From Epiperipatus broadwayi (Eukaryota > Onychophora > Udeonychophora > Euonychophora > Peripatidae), in contig JAQFVV010006341.1 of NCBI GenBank assembly GCA_028023455.1, positions 2,604,001 through 2,668,000 of the forward strand: 64,000 bases of DNA, in the 5' to 3' direction. Position 1 is the first letter of the stretch, and the number at the start of each line of letters is the position of its first letter. A model generated the notes under the pieces. The model saw only the letters and a list, made by a program, of their open reading frames with translations, was not told where the DNA came from and searched no databases. The position numbers and the translations under genes were made by a program. Shown piece after piece: positions 35,588 to 46,979 of the stretch.

Positions 35588-35744
35588 GGAATAATCACTG
35601 CAATTAAATTAGCTGTTTGTAGACTTGTTCTTATACCTAATTCATCGTAATAAAATGACATGTTGGCATTCCATTGGTGCATTGTAAGTATTAGAAAAGT
35701 TTTATTGAAGAATGCTCTATAAAATTTTAGAAATATAATAAAAC

Positions 35745-36217
35745 TGTTGTGTATTTGTAAATTAATGAATGTAAATGTCATGTACCTATGTCGTTATTCT
35801 AGTAAATAAATTTAAAGATGGTGCTGTAGTCAGTTCTCACTCCTGAAAGAGATGCTTGATAAACTGATGAAGATAAAAGGGTGCAAAATCCTATTTTCAC
35901 TCTCTCAGTCCAGGATTTTCCAGTATGGAGCAGATATAATATGTATCGGAATAATTAATAGGATTCAGTGATGAAGCCATAAGTAAAAAATGGCTGAAGT
36001 GATTAAAATTGTCCGAACACATACATGTAAACTTTTGAACTTTATAGCATTATGCAGGATTTATTGTATTTGCTTTATCAACTAATATGTAAATATTTGT
36101 GTTTTTATACTGTTTAAATATAAATTAAAAATTATATAAAATATCAAGTGTAAGCTCATTTTATTTCTTATGCTATCTGACTGGTTTTCTGAAAAGTAGA
36201 AACCCTCAGACATAATA
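35745..36217 (+). repeat. Gypsy-2 5' LTR
   Basis: 473 bp, TGTTGTGTATTTG to CAGACATAATA, directly after AAAAC. Confidence 0.9.
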
Positions 36218-36401
36218 GAGTGGTGCAGTTCGACAGTTTGGAACCTAAAGAGAAGTGAAGCACCATAAATTTAAATAGCAGAAAAAGAAAACCTGGTGGC
36301 TGGTAATTCAACAATATGCGAGTTTGACATAAATAACAGTGACTCGTAGAAAAGCTATATCACACGGGTTGAATATTATTTGTTCATAAACAAAATCAAA
36401 G

Positions 36402-36969
36402 ATGACCGCTATAAAATTTCCACACTTATATTTTGTGGGAAAAGATTTGATCCAATTGGCAAATAGGCTTACCAACCCAAAATGTCCAGAAGACCTAACA
36501 TATCAAGAGTTCACACAGAGACTGAATGAATATTTTGTTCCAAAAACCTCAAAATGGATTGCATGTCTTAGGCTAAGAAATAGGATGCAGTTTCCACAAG
36601 AAAAATATGTGGACTATGATTTGGCATTAAGGAAACTAGCTAAGGACTGGGATTTTGGTCCCGAAATAAATGATTCTTTACTGGAACAATTTTTGTATGG
36701 GATGACGGATAATAATTTTAGAAAAGTGCTATTGAGTGATCCAGATCTTACCTATAAAAACACCATGCCTAAATGCGTTGCACAGGAAGCTATACTAAAT
36801 ATGGTATCTGAGTATGCCAGATCAAAATCTCCCAAAAAATATTATTCAGTAGAGAAAAGTCAAAAAACAACATCGTGACTCCCAGTAGCCATAGCAAACA
36901 TCAAAAATGTAATTGCTGCAGAAAAATAGAACATTTAAAAAATACTTGCAGGCATAAAGATAAATTGTG
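36402..36969 (+). pseudogene. Gypsy-2 gag, N-terminal part and first zinc knuckle
   Basis: An open frame of 158 codons (36402-36878) starts MTAIKFPHLYFVGKDLIQLA and carries a retrotransposon gag core (QEFTQRLNEYFVPKTSKW, then QFLYGMTDNNFRKVLL). The frame then stops. In another frame at about 36910-36951 comes a C-x2-C-x4-H-x4-C knuckle, CNCCRKIEHLKNTC. The coding sequence is then cut by the inserted non-LTR element at ATTGTG and resumes at 38532. The gag would form the virus-like particle shell and bind RNA. The frame break before the knuckle makes it a pseudogene. Confidence 0.85.
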
Positions 36970-37163
36970 ATGTGATGTGATATATTGTGGCTTCTCCTTA
37001 AACGAAGTCAAGAATATCTCAGCAATTATGCCCAGATAAACCTGTTAGCCATTTTATTCTCCATTCCCTACTCTTAAGTCTTCCCATATTCTGCCCCATC
37101 CCATTTCCACAACATAATCTTTGTCAACTCTATGGCCTTTATATCTAAATCCCCCTTATCTCT

Positions 37164-38475
37164 TTACAAACCCAACATAAAAACTAATAACTCACTTTCT
37201 GTATAGTCACTTTGTTCATGTCTATTCTCCCATAACTTCATTATCTGTACCCTTTCTGCTTTCAAGCATTTACATTCAATCAGCAGATGCCTAATATTTT
37301 CTATACCTTCCTTACACAATTTGCACACTAAATTATCCATGGTTTTCCATTTACATGTATATTCTCTTGTTGCTAAAGATCCTGTTTGAGCCTTAAATAA
37401 TAAACTACTTTCCTTACTATTATCATAAGTTAACTTGCATCCAATATTCCATTTATTTTCTATACCTTCCTTACACAATTTGCACACTAAATTATCCATG
37501 GTTTTCCATTTACATGTATATTCTCTTGTTGCTAAAGATCCTGTTTGAGCCTTAAATAATAAACTACTTTCCTTACTATTATCATAAGTTAACTTGCATC
37601 CAATATTCCGTTTACTTCTATATATATATTTAAACTCTTCTTACCCTCCATACTAGTTCTCCATCTCTCCAACTCCCTATTTTTTATTAATGCTTCTATT
37701 CTTTTATCCCATTCCTTACCACTATAACACTCAACAATCCTCCTAACACAATCATCCCACCTTTTATGCAAGTATACTGATATAAATTCTTTATCCAAAT
37801 CTTTCGCATACTGCATTACCTTTCTCACCCATCTTGTTACCTGCCCTTTACTCATAACCCAACACTATTTTTGCTATTCTTTTACTATCCATAAACTGCA
37901 ACCTACCAAACATTTTCATTTTACTTTTTGCATCTCTCATATAAAAACTTGACCATCCCATTTCTCCTTGAATTGCCTCCTTTGCTGTCTACATCTCTGC
38001 ATCTAATGCATGTCTTCCTACTTCCCTTTGTACTTTCTCTAAATAATCTAAAACCCTTTTACTAACACATAATGCATCATTACCATATGTTAACCCTGCT
38101 ACTGCAACTTCCTTCCATACTATTCTAGCTACATCATATTTATTATATGAAAATGCTGTCAGTTTCTTTACCAACCCCTTTCTTTTCTTTGCTTTATTTA
38201 CCAATTTTTTTTTCTCATTCATCCAAGCAATTTTCCTGATTACATAAGATGATTCTCAAATACCTATATCTATCCACCACACTTAACTTTATATCCCCCA
38301 ATAAAAATTCTATATCTCTTTCCCCTGTGTTAACCATCATTATATTTGATTTTTCTTTACTAAATTTAATCCCCATCTCTTTACCCACCCTTGCACATGT
38401 CCTCAACATAATTTCCATATCCTCTCTTCTTTCTGCACACAAAAAGATATCATCTTCATAAAAAAGACCCGACAA
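37164..38475 (-). pseudogene. Non-LTR reverse transcriptase C-terminal half, broken
   Basis: Four frames in order carry the sequence: 38475-38215, 38222-37989, 37855-37589 and 37499-37164. The last contains C-x2-C...HLLIEC, the zinc-finger-like end of many non-LTR reverse transcriptase proteins, duplicated by a tandem repeat. The alanine of the catalytic box is replaced by glutamate (YEDD). I can place it among APE-type non-LTR elements but not in a named clade. Confidence 0.75.
37297..37609. repeat. Tandem duplication, period 159 bp
   Basis: The segment from about 37297 to 37450 is repeated almost unchanged from about 37456 to 37609. The period of 159 is a multiple of three, so the duplicated stretch keeps its frame and the motif DNLVCKLCKEGIEN occurs twice in the protein. 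Confidence 0.9.
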
Positions 38476-38531
38476 AATATATACTTGCTTGCCACTCTAC
38501 CCCTCTTCCTAGTCTTTTTATTGCTTTCTCC

Positions 38532-38740
38532 ATTGTGCAGAAACTGTAACATGAGAGAACACCTAGTGGCAGTATGTTATTTCAAAGATAGTGAATCTCT
38601 AAGGAAGAAGCCAGATTCATATCTCGGGGAGAGGTGGAATACAGAAAGTCATCCATCAAGACTGAAAATAATAGTGACATGAAAACGGATTATATCCTTT
38701 TAGAATTGCAAATTTGCAGAAATGGATCACTATGGAAGTG
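38532..38740 (+). pseudogene. Gypsy-2 gag end: second zinc knuckle, and start of protease
   Basis: The frame resumes after the insert with CRNCNMREHLVAVC, a second C-x2-C-x4-H-x4-C knuckle. At about 38732 a retroviral-type aspartic protease begins, reading MEVDSSAGLSLMS. The usual active-site triad D-(S/T)-G has become D-S-S, which would abolish activity. Confidence 0.7.
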
Positions 38741-39189
38741 GATAGCAGTGCTGGGTTGTCATTAATGTCTCATAAAGACTGGATGAAGATCACACAAGAC
38801 TGAAATGATTAAAAATAAGCTAAATCTATGTAAAGCAGATGTGCTGGTATTCGTGGAAAAGTTAACATGCCAGTGACGTTAAATTCGAGATGTAAATTCC
38901 TAATGCTATATGTAGTAAATAAGGATATTGGTCTGCTACTGGGTAAAATTGGTTTGTTTCTTTGGAGATACATATAAACATACTAAAAATGGTTCATGTT
39001 GAAAATATAATGAAAAACAATAAGCAGATTTGTTTATGCCAGGATTATCTGAATTCAGAATGAGGCCAGTTAATGTAGAACTGATAAAGGAAGCAAAAGT
39101 GGTTATATGTAAACCTTGAGAGGTGCCGTTTCCGATGAGAGAGAATGAAGAAAATGCAATAACGAATTTGGTGTCTAAAGGAATTTTAA

Positions 39190-40370
39190 CCCATACAGAA
39201 GTCATTCTAGGTGACCCTATAGTGTTTATTATGAAACCAGATGGAAGTGTGGGATTATCGAATCACTATAAATAAATACATAAACAAGTAAGCGTATCCG
39301 GTTCCAAGTGTGCGAGAGGTGCTGGCATTGTTACAGAAAGCTAATTATTTTGCTAAAATAGATTTGTAGGCTGCTTTCCACCAGATTCCTGTAACAAAAA
39401 ATGCAACAGAGCTACTCATGTTAACTACACATAAAGAATTATTTAAGTGCAACAAATTACCATATGGCATAACAGTCATGCCAAACGATTTCCAAGCAAA
39501 ATGGATATGTTGTTTAGAACCATTGACAGTGTATTCCCTTATCTGGATGATATTCTGATTATTGGATCAACAGAGGCTGATCTTGAAAAGTGAGTAGATC
39601 TGGTTTGCTCAAAGCTAGCACGAGCTAAAGTGAAATTAACGTAAGAAAATGCATATGGTCTGCAAGGGAAATTAAATTCTTAGGAGAAATTATAAACACA
39701 AATGGTCATCATCAAGATCCTGAAAAGGTGAAAGCCATAAAAAATGTGGAAAATTCACAAAATGTGAAAGAGCTGCAAGCATTTTTGGGGCTGCTAAATT
39801 TCTACGAAAGCTTTTTAGCAGGAAAATCGCATGTATTATCGTCATTATATGCTACTAAAGAAAAAACAATGTTGGGTCTGGAAAATGAAACAGGATAATG
39901 CATTTAAAGGTGCAAAAGACTTGCTCTCATCAGAATCATTGTTAGTTCATTACCAGAGTGGTTGGAATGTGTGTATTACAACAGACTCATCCAAATACAG
40001 GGTAGGAGCTGTCATCTCACATTGTGCTATGAAGGGGATGCCTGATTGCTTTTGCTTCTAGACTGCTGATGCCAGTGTGAAAAAAAACTATAGCCAAATG
40101 GACCAAAAAGCTTTAGCTGTGGTTTTGCAGTAAAAAAGTTTTATCAATACATGTATGGACAGAATTTCACAATTTATACCAATCATCGCCCTCTAATGAG
40201 GATTTTTGGTTGTGAAAAAAAGTTATTGGAATCTTTGAGCCACGTATGTTATGGGGGATAGACATTTTATCACATTATGATTATAAGTTGATATATAAGC
40301 CGGGAAAGAAGATCGGACATGCTGATGCTTTGTCCAGATTGCTGGATGTGATAGAAAACATATGAAATTA
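39190..40370 (+). pseudogene. Gypsy-2 reverse transcriptase and RNase H
   Basis: In order these read: PIVFIMKPDGSVG (finger), AAFHQIPVTKNATELLMLTT, LPYGITVMPNDFQAK, and the catalytic box PYLDDILII at 39537-39560. The thumb follows with LQAFLGLLNFY (about 39775-39810), then RNase H with VCITTDSSKYRVGAVISH (39831-40061), SQMDQKALAVV and GHADALSRLLD (about 40315-40350). Several stops and frame changes occur. The YLDD box itself is intact. Confidence 0.85.
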
Positions 40371-40532
40371 AAGAAATAAATTATATTTGACATGTTAAAT
40401 TCAAAAAAATGTAAATAGTGAAGTTATAGCTGATTGGAAAAAGAAAGATAAAGGTTATGTGCAACTAATAAAATGGATAAGAAATGGATGGCCAATAAAT
40501 TGTCCCAGAGAATTAAATAAAAGCAATTTAGA

Positions 40533-41695
40533 TTGCCTGAGAAAGTCTCTCTGTTTGTAATGGATGCATATTGCTTAATGACCGCAGGGCAGGGTCAAAA
40601 TTTTAAAACTATGCAACAAGGACACCCAGGAGTTGTGTGTATGAAAGCTCTAGCAAGATCATATGCGTGGTGGCCAAATTTGACATTGGATATTGAAACC
40701 ATGATAAAAGAATGTGTAAACTGTCAACAGATAACTAAATTATCTCCCAAACAGTTTGAAACTTAGAAAATGCTGAGTTCTCCATAGATGTGCATTCATA
40801 TGGACCACATTGGGCCATTAAACGAATACTTAATACTGTTAGTAATTGACATGTGTTCACGATGGACCAGGGTACAGATTAGTTAAAGATACCAGTGTCG
40901 AAAGTACCATCTGAGTGTTAAATGAATTGTTTGCTACGCATGGTTATCCGTAATCTATTGTAACTGATAATGGCTCAGGTTTTACTTCAAAAAAATTTAT
41001 AGACTTTCTGAGTGACAAAGTGATAAAACACACTCTTATGCCCCCATATCATACCCAGAGTAACGGTATAGCTGAGCAAGGAGTTCAACATCTGAAATAT
41101 ACTTTTAAAAAACTAAAATTACAGAACATGTCGGAAGCTTTGATACAAGCCATATACAGGCAGCATTTTACTCTGAATATGGCAATTGGAAAAATTCTGG
41201 CTGAGTTGTTAATGTGTCATGTTTTCCTTACTCATCTGTCTCAACTGTTACTTTACAAAGTTAAGAGCAGACAACCTTTTCAAGCTACGAAATTTTTACC
41301 TGGATATATGATGTATTGAAATGTAAATGGATTCCAGGAGTAGTTAAACAGTTATTATCAAAGCAAATTCATCTGGTTGATTTGCAAAAGGCAAAGCTTT
41401 TAGAAAACACATAAATCATCTTCACCATCGAAGGAAAACACTGTATTTGGTGATGATTTTGACATGTTGCCTGAAACAACACTAAATTGGAAGCCTGGAG
41501 ATGAAATTGATTGTGATATTGAATTATTAGACTTAGAAACACCTAAGAAAAAAGAGCTGGAGAGTGAACCACTACTGGAACTTACATGCATCCCAGATGG
41601 AAATAGAGTGAACATATCCTGGGTCTCCAGAGTACGCCAACCACTGGCTAAGTTTAAAGACAACTACTGGCTAAGTTTAAAGATTTCATTTTAAA
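40533..41695 (+). pseudogene. Gypsy-2 integrase and C-terminal region
   Basis: The HHCC zinc domain (GHPGVVCMKALARSYAWWP, then ECVNCQQ) lies at 40533-40766. The catalytic core follows, with the first D in HMDHIGPLNEYL (about 40797), the second in VTDNGSGFTS (about 40960) and the E in SNGIAEQGVQHLK (about 41060). A C-terminal tail at 41400-41694 is acidic and hydrophilic. At least three frames are used, so it is not functional. Confidence 0.85.
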
Positions 41696-41730
41696 TTAAA
41701 GGCACCATTTATTTCTAGAGTGGGAAGGAC

Positions 41731-42201
41731 TGTTGTGTATTTGTAAATTAGTGAATGTAAATGTCACATATTTATTTCGTTACTCTAGTAAATAAATTTA
41801 AAGATGGTGCTTCAGTCAGTTCTCGCTCCTGAAAGAGATGCTTGATAAACTGTTGAGGATAAAATGGTGCAGAATCCTATTTTTGCTCTCTCAGTCCAGG
41901 ATTTTCCAGTATGGAACTGATACAATATGTGTCAGAAGAATTAATAGGATTCCGTGATGTAGCCATAAGTAAATAATGGCTGAAGTGATTAAAATTGTCT
42001 GAACACAACATGTAAACTTTTGAAATTTATAGCATTATGCAGGATTTATTGTATTTGCTTTATCAACTAATATATAAATATTTGTGTTTTTTTACTGTTT
42101 AAATATAAATTAAAATTATATAAAATGTCAAGTGTAAGCTCATTTTATTTCTTATGCTATCTGACTGGTTTTCTGAAACATAGAAACCCTCAGACATAAC
42201 A
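41731..42201 (+). repeat. Gypsy-2 3' LTR
   Basis: 471 bp, collinear with 35745-36217 with scattered single-base differences. It ends CATAACA and is followed by AAAAC. Confidence 0.9.
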
Positions 42202-42206
42202 AAAAC

Positions 42207-43441
42207 CTAATAATTAAACAAAAACTTTTAGATGTCATGCTACAGAATCCATTATTGTTGAATCATATCTTCATTAGAATGAACATTTAAAATGAATGAA
42301 TAATGCAAGAATGTTTTATGATGAACTTTAACATAGGGTTTGTGGAAGAATAGATCTCGTCTACATTTTAAGGATTATCTCAAAGACATTCTAAAAAAGT
42401 ACAATGATGATTATTTATTTCCATTGGAGAGGTACAATTAGCCATGGTGTCAAATTATCTCACAAAACAAAGTTTTTTACAGAAGAAGATAAAAGACAAC
42501 AAGACAACATCACAAAATATCAAAAAGAAAAATAGACCTTCATATTGTATATGTGGATGTATTTCCAGTTCATATATTGGATTGTATGGTTATTGCAAAC
42601 TCATCTTTACAGTAGTTTTTATTTTTTGGGAGTTGGAATGGACATACTTATTTACAATTAGATGGTTGTGGTAAAAATGAACATGACTTTTGATTTTTTT
42701 ATTTAGCCTTATATTCTATCTATTATTGTCTTTCTGTAAGAATATTGTATTTTAATTTTATTCTATATCAAACTTGAAATATAAGCTGCATCTACTCATT
42801 TGCAGAATTATGTATGCAATGATGGCACATTCTCTAACTTGGGATTTAATCCAGGTCACAATAGATTTGTACTTAATTCTATCTTTTGTCTAAAACGTAA
42901 TTGCTTAAATAATATTCCTAATGGAAACATTAAAAAGATTTTTTAACTCTAGTGTGTTAAGTGTTATTGAAATATTTCATTTTTGAATGGTGGATTCAGA
43001 AAATATTTTTGAATCATTTCAAAATTCATTCCCATCTGCACAACAGAGACAATATCTCACAACACAAATATTAAACCATGTGCCATGCATGGAATTAAGC
43101 AAATTTTTATTCCAACATTTTGGCTAGAATTATTTTTTACAATCAATATTAGAAGTATTACCATAAGCCTGTTATCTACAATTTTTTAATTAATACTTAA
43201 AACTGAAACTTTTTTGTATTCTGAATATAAATCAGAATATTTAGGAAAAGCTGTATTACTAATTGAATATTCGTTAACTTAAATTTTTATTTTTATTTTC
43301 TTCATCTGGTAGTTGGTTTATGCTTGGGTGTGTGTGTGAGTAGTAAATAATTTAAAGTCTGTGTATATAATGAATTAATTGCAAAGGTAGTAATGGTTAA
43401 ATAATTAATAATTTATTTAGAGTTATAATTTAGGATGTAGC
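42207..43441. other. Between Gypsy-2 and Gypsy-3: nothing identified
   Basis: AT-rich DNA with one short ORF (42444-42674) of no recognisable family. No repeat boundary was found. Confidence 0.5.
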
Positions 43442-43880
43442 TGCTGTGTCCCCGACTGTGGAGGCATGACCCACAAACATGAACACCAATTGAGTTAACA
43501 AACAACAACATATATATTAAATGATTTTTAGCAATTAAAAGTTAAATAATAAATCTATACACGTATAAGACTGCAACTTGTGCTTGCATAACTCATGGAT
43601 CAAATAGCGAATAAACAAATAGAATGTTTCTACAATTAGGTAAGCAAATGGTGTACTTAACCTTCACTATATAGTCTATGCTTTTAAATGAAATAAAAAC
43701 CCTCAGCAAATCTCTTGAGGTGATTCATAAATAATAATAAGATGGGTGTGGTTTAATAAGGCTAATCAGTTTGATCACCTACAGGAGCTGAGATCCTGGG
43801 AATGCAGACCACTGATGTTGATCTCACTGCAATTATGCTTGGGCACTTTACTGCAGGTAGCAGCAGCAAAAAAAAAAGAT
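43442..43880 (-). repeat. Gypsy-3 left LTR
   Basis: It starts TGCTGTGTCCCCGACTGTGG. Similarity to the right LTR runs to the A-rich stretch near 43880. ORFs at 43762-44131 on both strands are by-products. Confidence 0.65.
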
Positions 43881-44129
43881 GGACACAATGGTTTCTTGTA
43901 AACTGTGACAAGAAAATAGCATTTAAGGTTTCTACCATTTTTTTTACATCCATATCCTTTACTATGCAACACTTTACCCATTTCCATTATGCATCTATGA
44001 GTATCAGCAGTATTTTTCCATTAATTGGATCTGTGCCAGGCCTTTGTTGCTATTGGCCACAGATTATATTCTTTTGCCATTCATCTCTGATTACAGGTCA
44101 TGCATTTTTTGATGTATTGCCTAATCTCT

Positions 44130-45560
44130 GATGTTATATTTGGTCACCAAACATAGCTGTGGTCCAATGCTTTGGCTCACACAATTCCAGGGTGACCTTC
44201 ATGGAGTAGCTGTATTACTACTTGATTTCCCATTAATACACAACCTTTACAAATGGACACTTATCACGGAGCAACATAATGAGGCTTTGAGACAAGCCAG
44301 CTATTTTTAACCCAACCCATAAGCAGTTGATATCCTTCATCAGCTTCTCTTTTACTATTAAGTATTTCTGATTCCAACATGTCAATATAATTTATGTTTC
44401 TCCAGACTGCTTGACTCTTTTTTATCTGGGATTCAGGACAAGGTGACAGCATGAGAGATATCTTTGCCCTTCTTATATTCTAATATGTAGTCATAAGATG
44501 ACAAAATATTTCTCCAATGCATTATGCATGGGTTCTAAGTGATCAGGGGCTAATTTATCATGGCCCAGAATTGCTAGTAGTGGCTTGTAGTCTGTTATTA
44601 TTTGAAACAATTTCCCAAAAATATGTTGATGAAATTTTTTCAGAGTGAAAATAATGGCTGAAGCCGCTTTATTGATCTGATTGTAGTTTCTCTCTGCTTT
44701 TAAGACTGTACGCAATACATATGCAATAGGGCATTCCCCCTTATAAGATTGATGGAAGAGGACCGCACCCACGCCCCATTCCCGAAGCATTGGTAGTTAA
44801 ACACACTTCCAAATTACTATTAAAGTGTAGTAATAGATCTTTTGTTTTGCTTAATGCTTCAGCATGAATATTTGACCACTTTTGGTCTTTTCTCAATAAG
44901 TCATACAATGGTTTTGCTACATGTGCCTTATTAACCAAAAAGGCTTTGAAAAATGTATCGATCCTAAATATGCCTGTAATTGTTTAATATTTGTAGGTTT
45001 TGCCACATTTTGCACTGCTTGTATTTTAGGGGGGGGGGGGCAGGGTTTTTTCCCCCTATTGGAAATAATGACTGAGAAAACCCAGTTCTTTTGCATGCCA
45101 TATTCTTTTTTTGGGGGGGGGAATTTAGTTTCAATTCAAATCTATTTAATTTCTTACATACTGTGAACAATCTTTCCCAAAGCATCTAAGGTTTGTTGTG
45201 ATGAATATATCATTGAAATAGGCAATAACTCCTCTAGGCCTTATAGCAATGCATTAATTTTTTCTTTAAATATATTAGGGGCTATTGATATGCTAAACTG
45301 TAAACAGTTAAATTTAAATAATCCCATCAGAGTTGTCATGTCCAATATTTCAGCTGATTTGTCTATCCAGATTCATGAAATGTGAAGCATTTTGAAGGTT
45401 GGCCAGTGCTTCCCTAACATTAGGAACAGGATAATCTTCCCTGTTTAGGTATTTGTTTACAGTTACTCTGTAATTGCCCATAAAACTAATTTTGCCATTT
45501 GGCTTAGTTATCTTAGTAAAGGTGTGGCCCAATTCGATGTTTCTATTGCCAATGATACAC
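44130..45560 (-). pseudogene. Gypsy-3 reverse transcriptase, RNase H and integrase start
   Basis: On the minus strand 45532-45350 gives TKPNGKISFMGNYRVTVNKYL and YPVPNVREALANLQNASHF (polymerase finger and palm). The catalytic box at 45209-45220 reads YFND, so the second Asp pair is D-to-N mutated at its first position. 44938-44741 gives HVAKPLYDLLRKDQKWSN (tether). 44790-44491 gives RNase H sequence ending FQIITDYKPLLAILG. G runs at about 45030 and 45113 interrupt the frame. Confidence 0.8.
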
Positions 45561-46139
45561 CCTTAGTGACCAAAAAACTTTAGTTCTTAGTCCACTTTCT
45601 CTTTTTGAGTGAACAGGATTTTACCAGATTTACACATAACTGGTCACACATTTCCCATTAACTTTATATCAACTGGGATCATTGTAATTAATCCCAATTT
45701 TTTATTAAACAAATCCAGGTATATGTATGCTATTTCCTGATCAAGAGAGATTTTTTTTATAATATTGATTTGGATTTATAATATTGATTTGGATTCCTAG
45801 TTCATGGAACCATTCCTTCTTGACTATGGATCTAATCTTCCCTTTTACAATGTATAGAGGTAAATACATTTTTTAACCATAGTGGTAGTGTTTTGTGATA
45901 GCTGTTAAGTGGCCTTATAGTCTTAGTACATTTCCATTTCCATCACATGTTCTAATATTAGTTTTCTCTAATAGCCTTTCTGAGTTAGCTGATGACAGTG
46001 ACATCCAGTCTGTAAGTGATGTTAAGGAAATCCCTGACCCACTATCCATTTCCATTGACACTTCTTTGCCACAAATCGTGAACAGATTTAAATCTTAGTT
46101 GTCTATGTATTTAACCATGTGAGTACCTACCCTACTTAC

Positions 46140-46800
46140 TTGCATTGGTAATCTATTTTTTCCTTTACTATATACACTAAATGACCCTTTTTACCACCTT
46201 AAAAACACATTTCTTTGAGCTATCTGCACTATTTTGTGATGTGACCCCTCTTTCCACAGCAAAAACAAGTTACTATAGAATTACTACTGCAATTAGATCT
46301 ACCCAGTAAAGTCTTAAATACTCCCAGGTTAGCATTTTCCTCAGTTTTAATTCTAAAAACCTGAGGCTGTTCAAGAATTAATTCATGCACTATACTTTTT
46401 TAATGTCCATTTTATATGTGATATCTGGCTCTATTATTTATTGTTGTCTGAGCCTATCACCAGGTATCCTCCATAGTAATTGATCCAAGAGTATTTTCTC
46501 AACGAAATCCCCCACAACCACAGTTTTTTGCTAATTCCCTGAGAGCTGAGTTATACACTTTAAATCCCCCCCCCCCCTAATAAATTGCTTTTTTTTTTCA
46601 CAAGGATAAGCAAGCTATGTGATGGGACTGATGAGGGCTAGAATGATTGCTTAATCTCTTTTTTACTTTTTCATACTTGACATTCACTGTTATGGGTATC
46701 CTAAATAATCTACTTATACCCTCTGTCACCTTTTTGCCAGAAAAACACTTCTGTATAACAGCCATTCAGATGTGTTTCTAAACAACAAATTCCACTATGC
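46140..46800 (-). pseudogene. Gypsy-3 gag remnant
   Basis: A zinc-knuckle-like CFCCGKRGH is readable at about 46235-46275 on the minus strand, but a stop falls before the last cysteine. The gag core further upstream (to about 46800) is only faintly recognisable and contains a C10 tract at about 46566. Confidence 0.5.
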
Positions 46801-46979
46801 TATTTTGACCAAATGAAAATTTCACACACTACTCTGACTGCTGCCAAAGTACTAATGATATTCTTCTTTATTTTTTCCCTTAAGTTCAAAATGACTGTGC
46901 CATTAATTTGCTATGTCCCTGACTGTGGATGGGTGACCCACTAACATGAAACCAATTGAGTTAACCGACAACAATATAT

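Larger units (their letters stand above)
36970..38531 (-). mobile_element. 5'-truncated non-LTR retrotransposon inside Gypsy-2 gag
   Basis: The insert is flanked by ATTGTG on both sides (36964-36969 and 38532-38537). Removing it rejoins the Gypsy-2 gag reading frame between its two zinc knuckles. On the minus strand it starts abruptly within the reverse transcriptase at the catalytic box (LFYEDDIFLCAERRED, where FADD is usual). It continues through the thumb region (KKLTAFSYNKYDVARIVW, then RWDDCVRRIV) and ends with a cysteine/histidine motif and a short tail of (ATCAC)-like repeats. The truncated 5' end is the usual result of incomplete target-primed reverse transcription. Confidence 0.85.
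35745..42201 (+). mobile_element. Gypsy-2: Gypsy LTR retrotransposon, nearly complete but inactive
   Basis: LTRs of 473 and 471 bp (35745-36217 and 41731-42201) are very similar. They start TGTTGTGTATTTG and end CATAA(C/T)A. Target duplication AAAAC lies on both sides (35740-35744 and 42202-42206). A candidate primer site TGGTGCAGTTCGACAG starts at about 36221, and the purine-rich AGAGTGGGAAGGA precedes the 3' LTR. Inside lie gag, protease, reverse transcriptase, RNase H and integrase in normal Gypsy order, broken by stops, frameshifts and a 1.56-kb insertion. Confidence 0.92.

Noticed and set aside
43762-44131. Overlapping ORFs on both strands
   Set aside because: They span the Gypsy-3 LTR edge and integrase remnant and match no protein in these frames.
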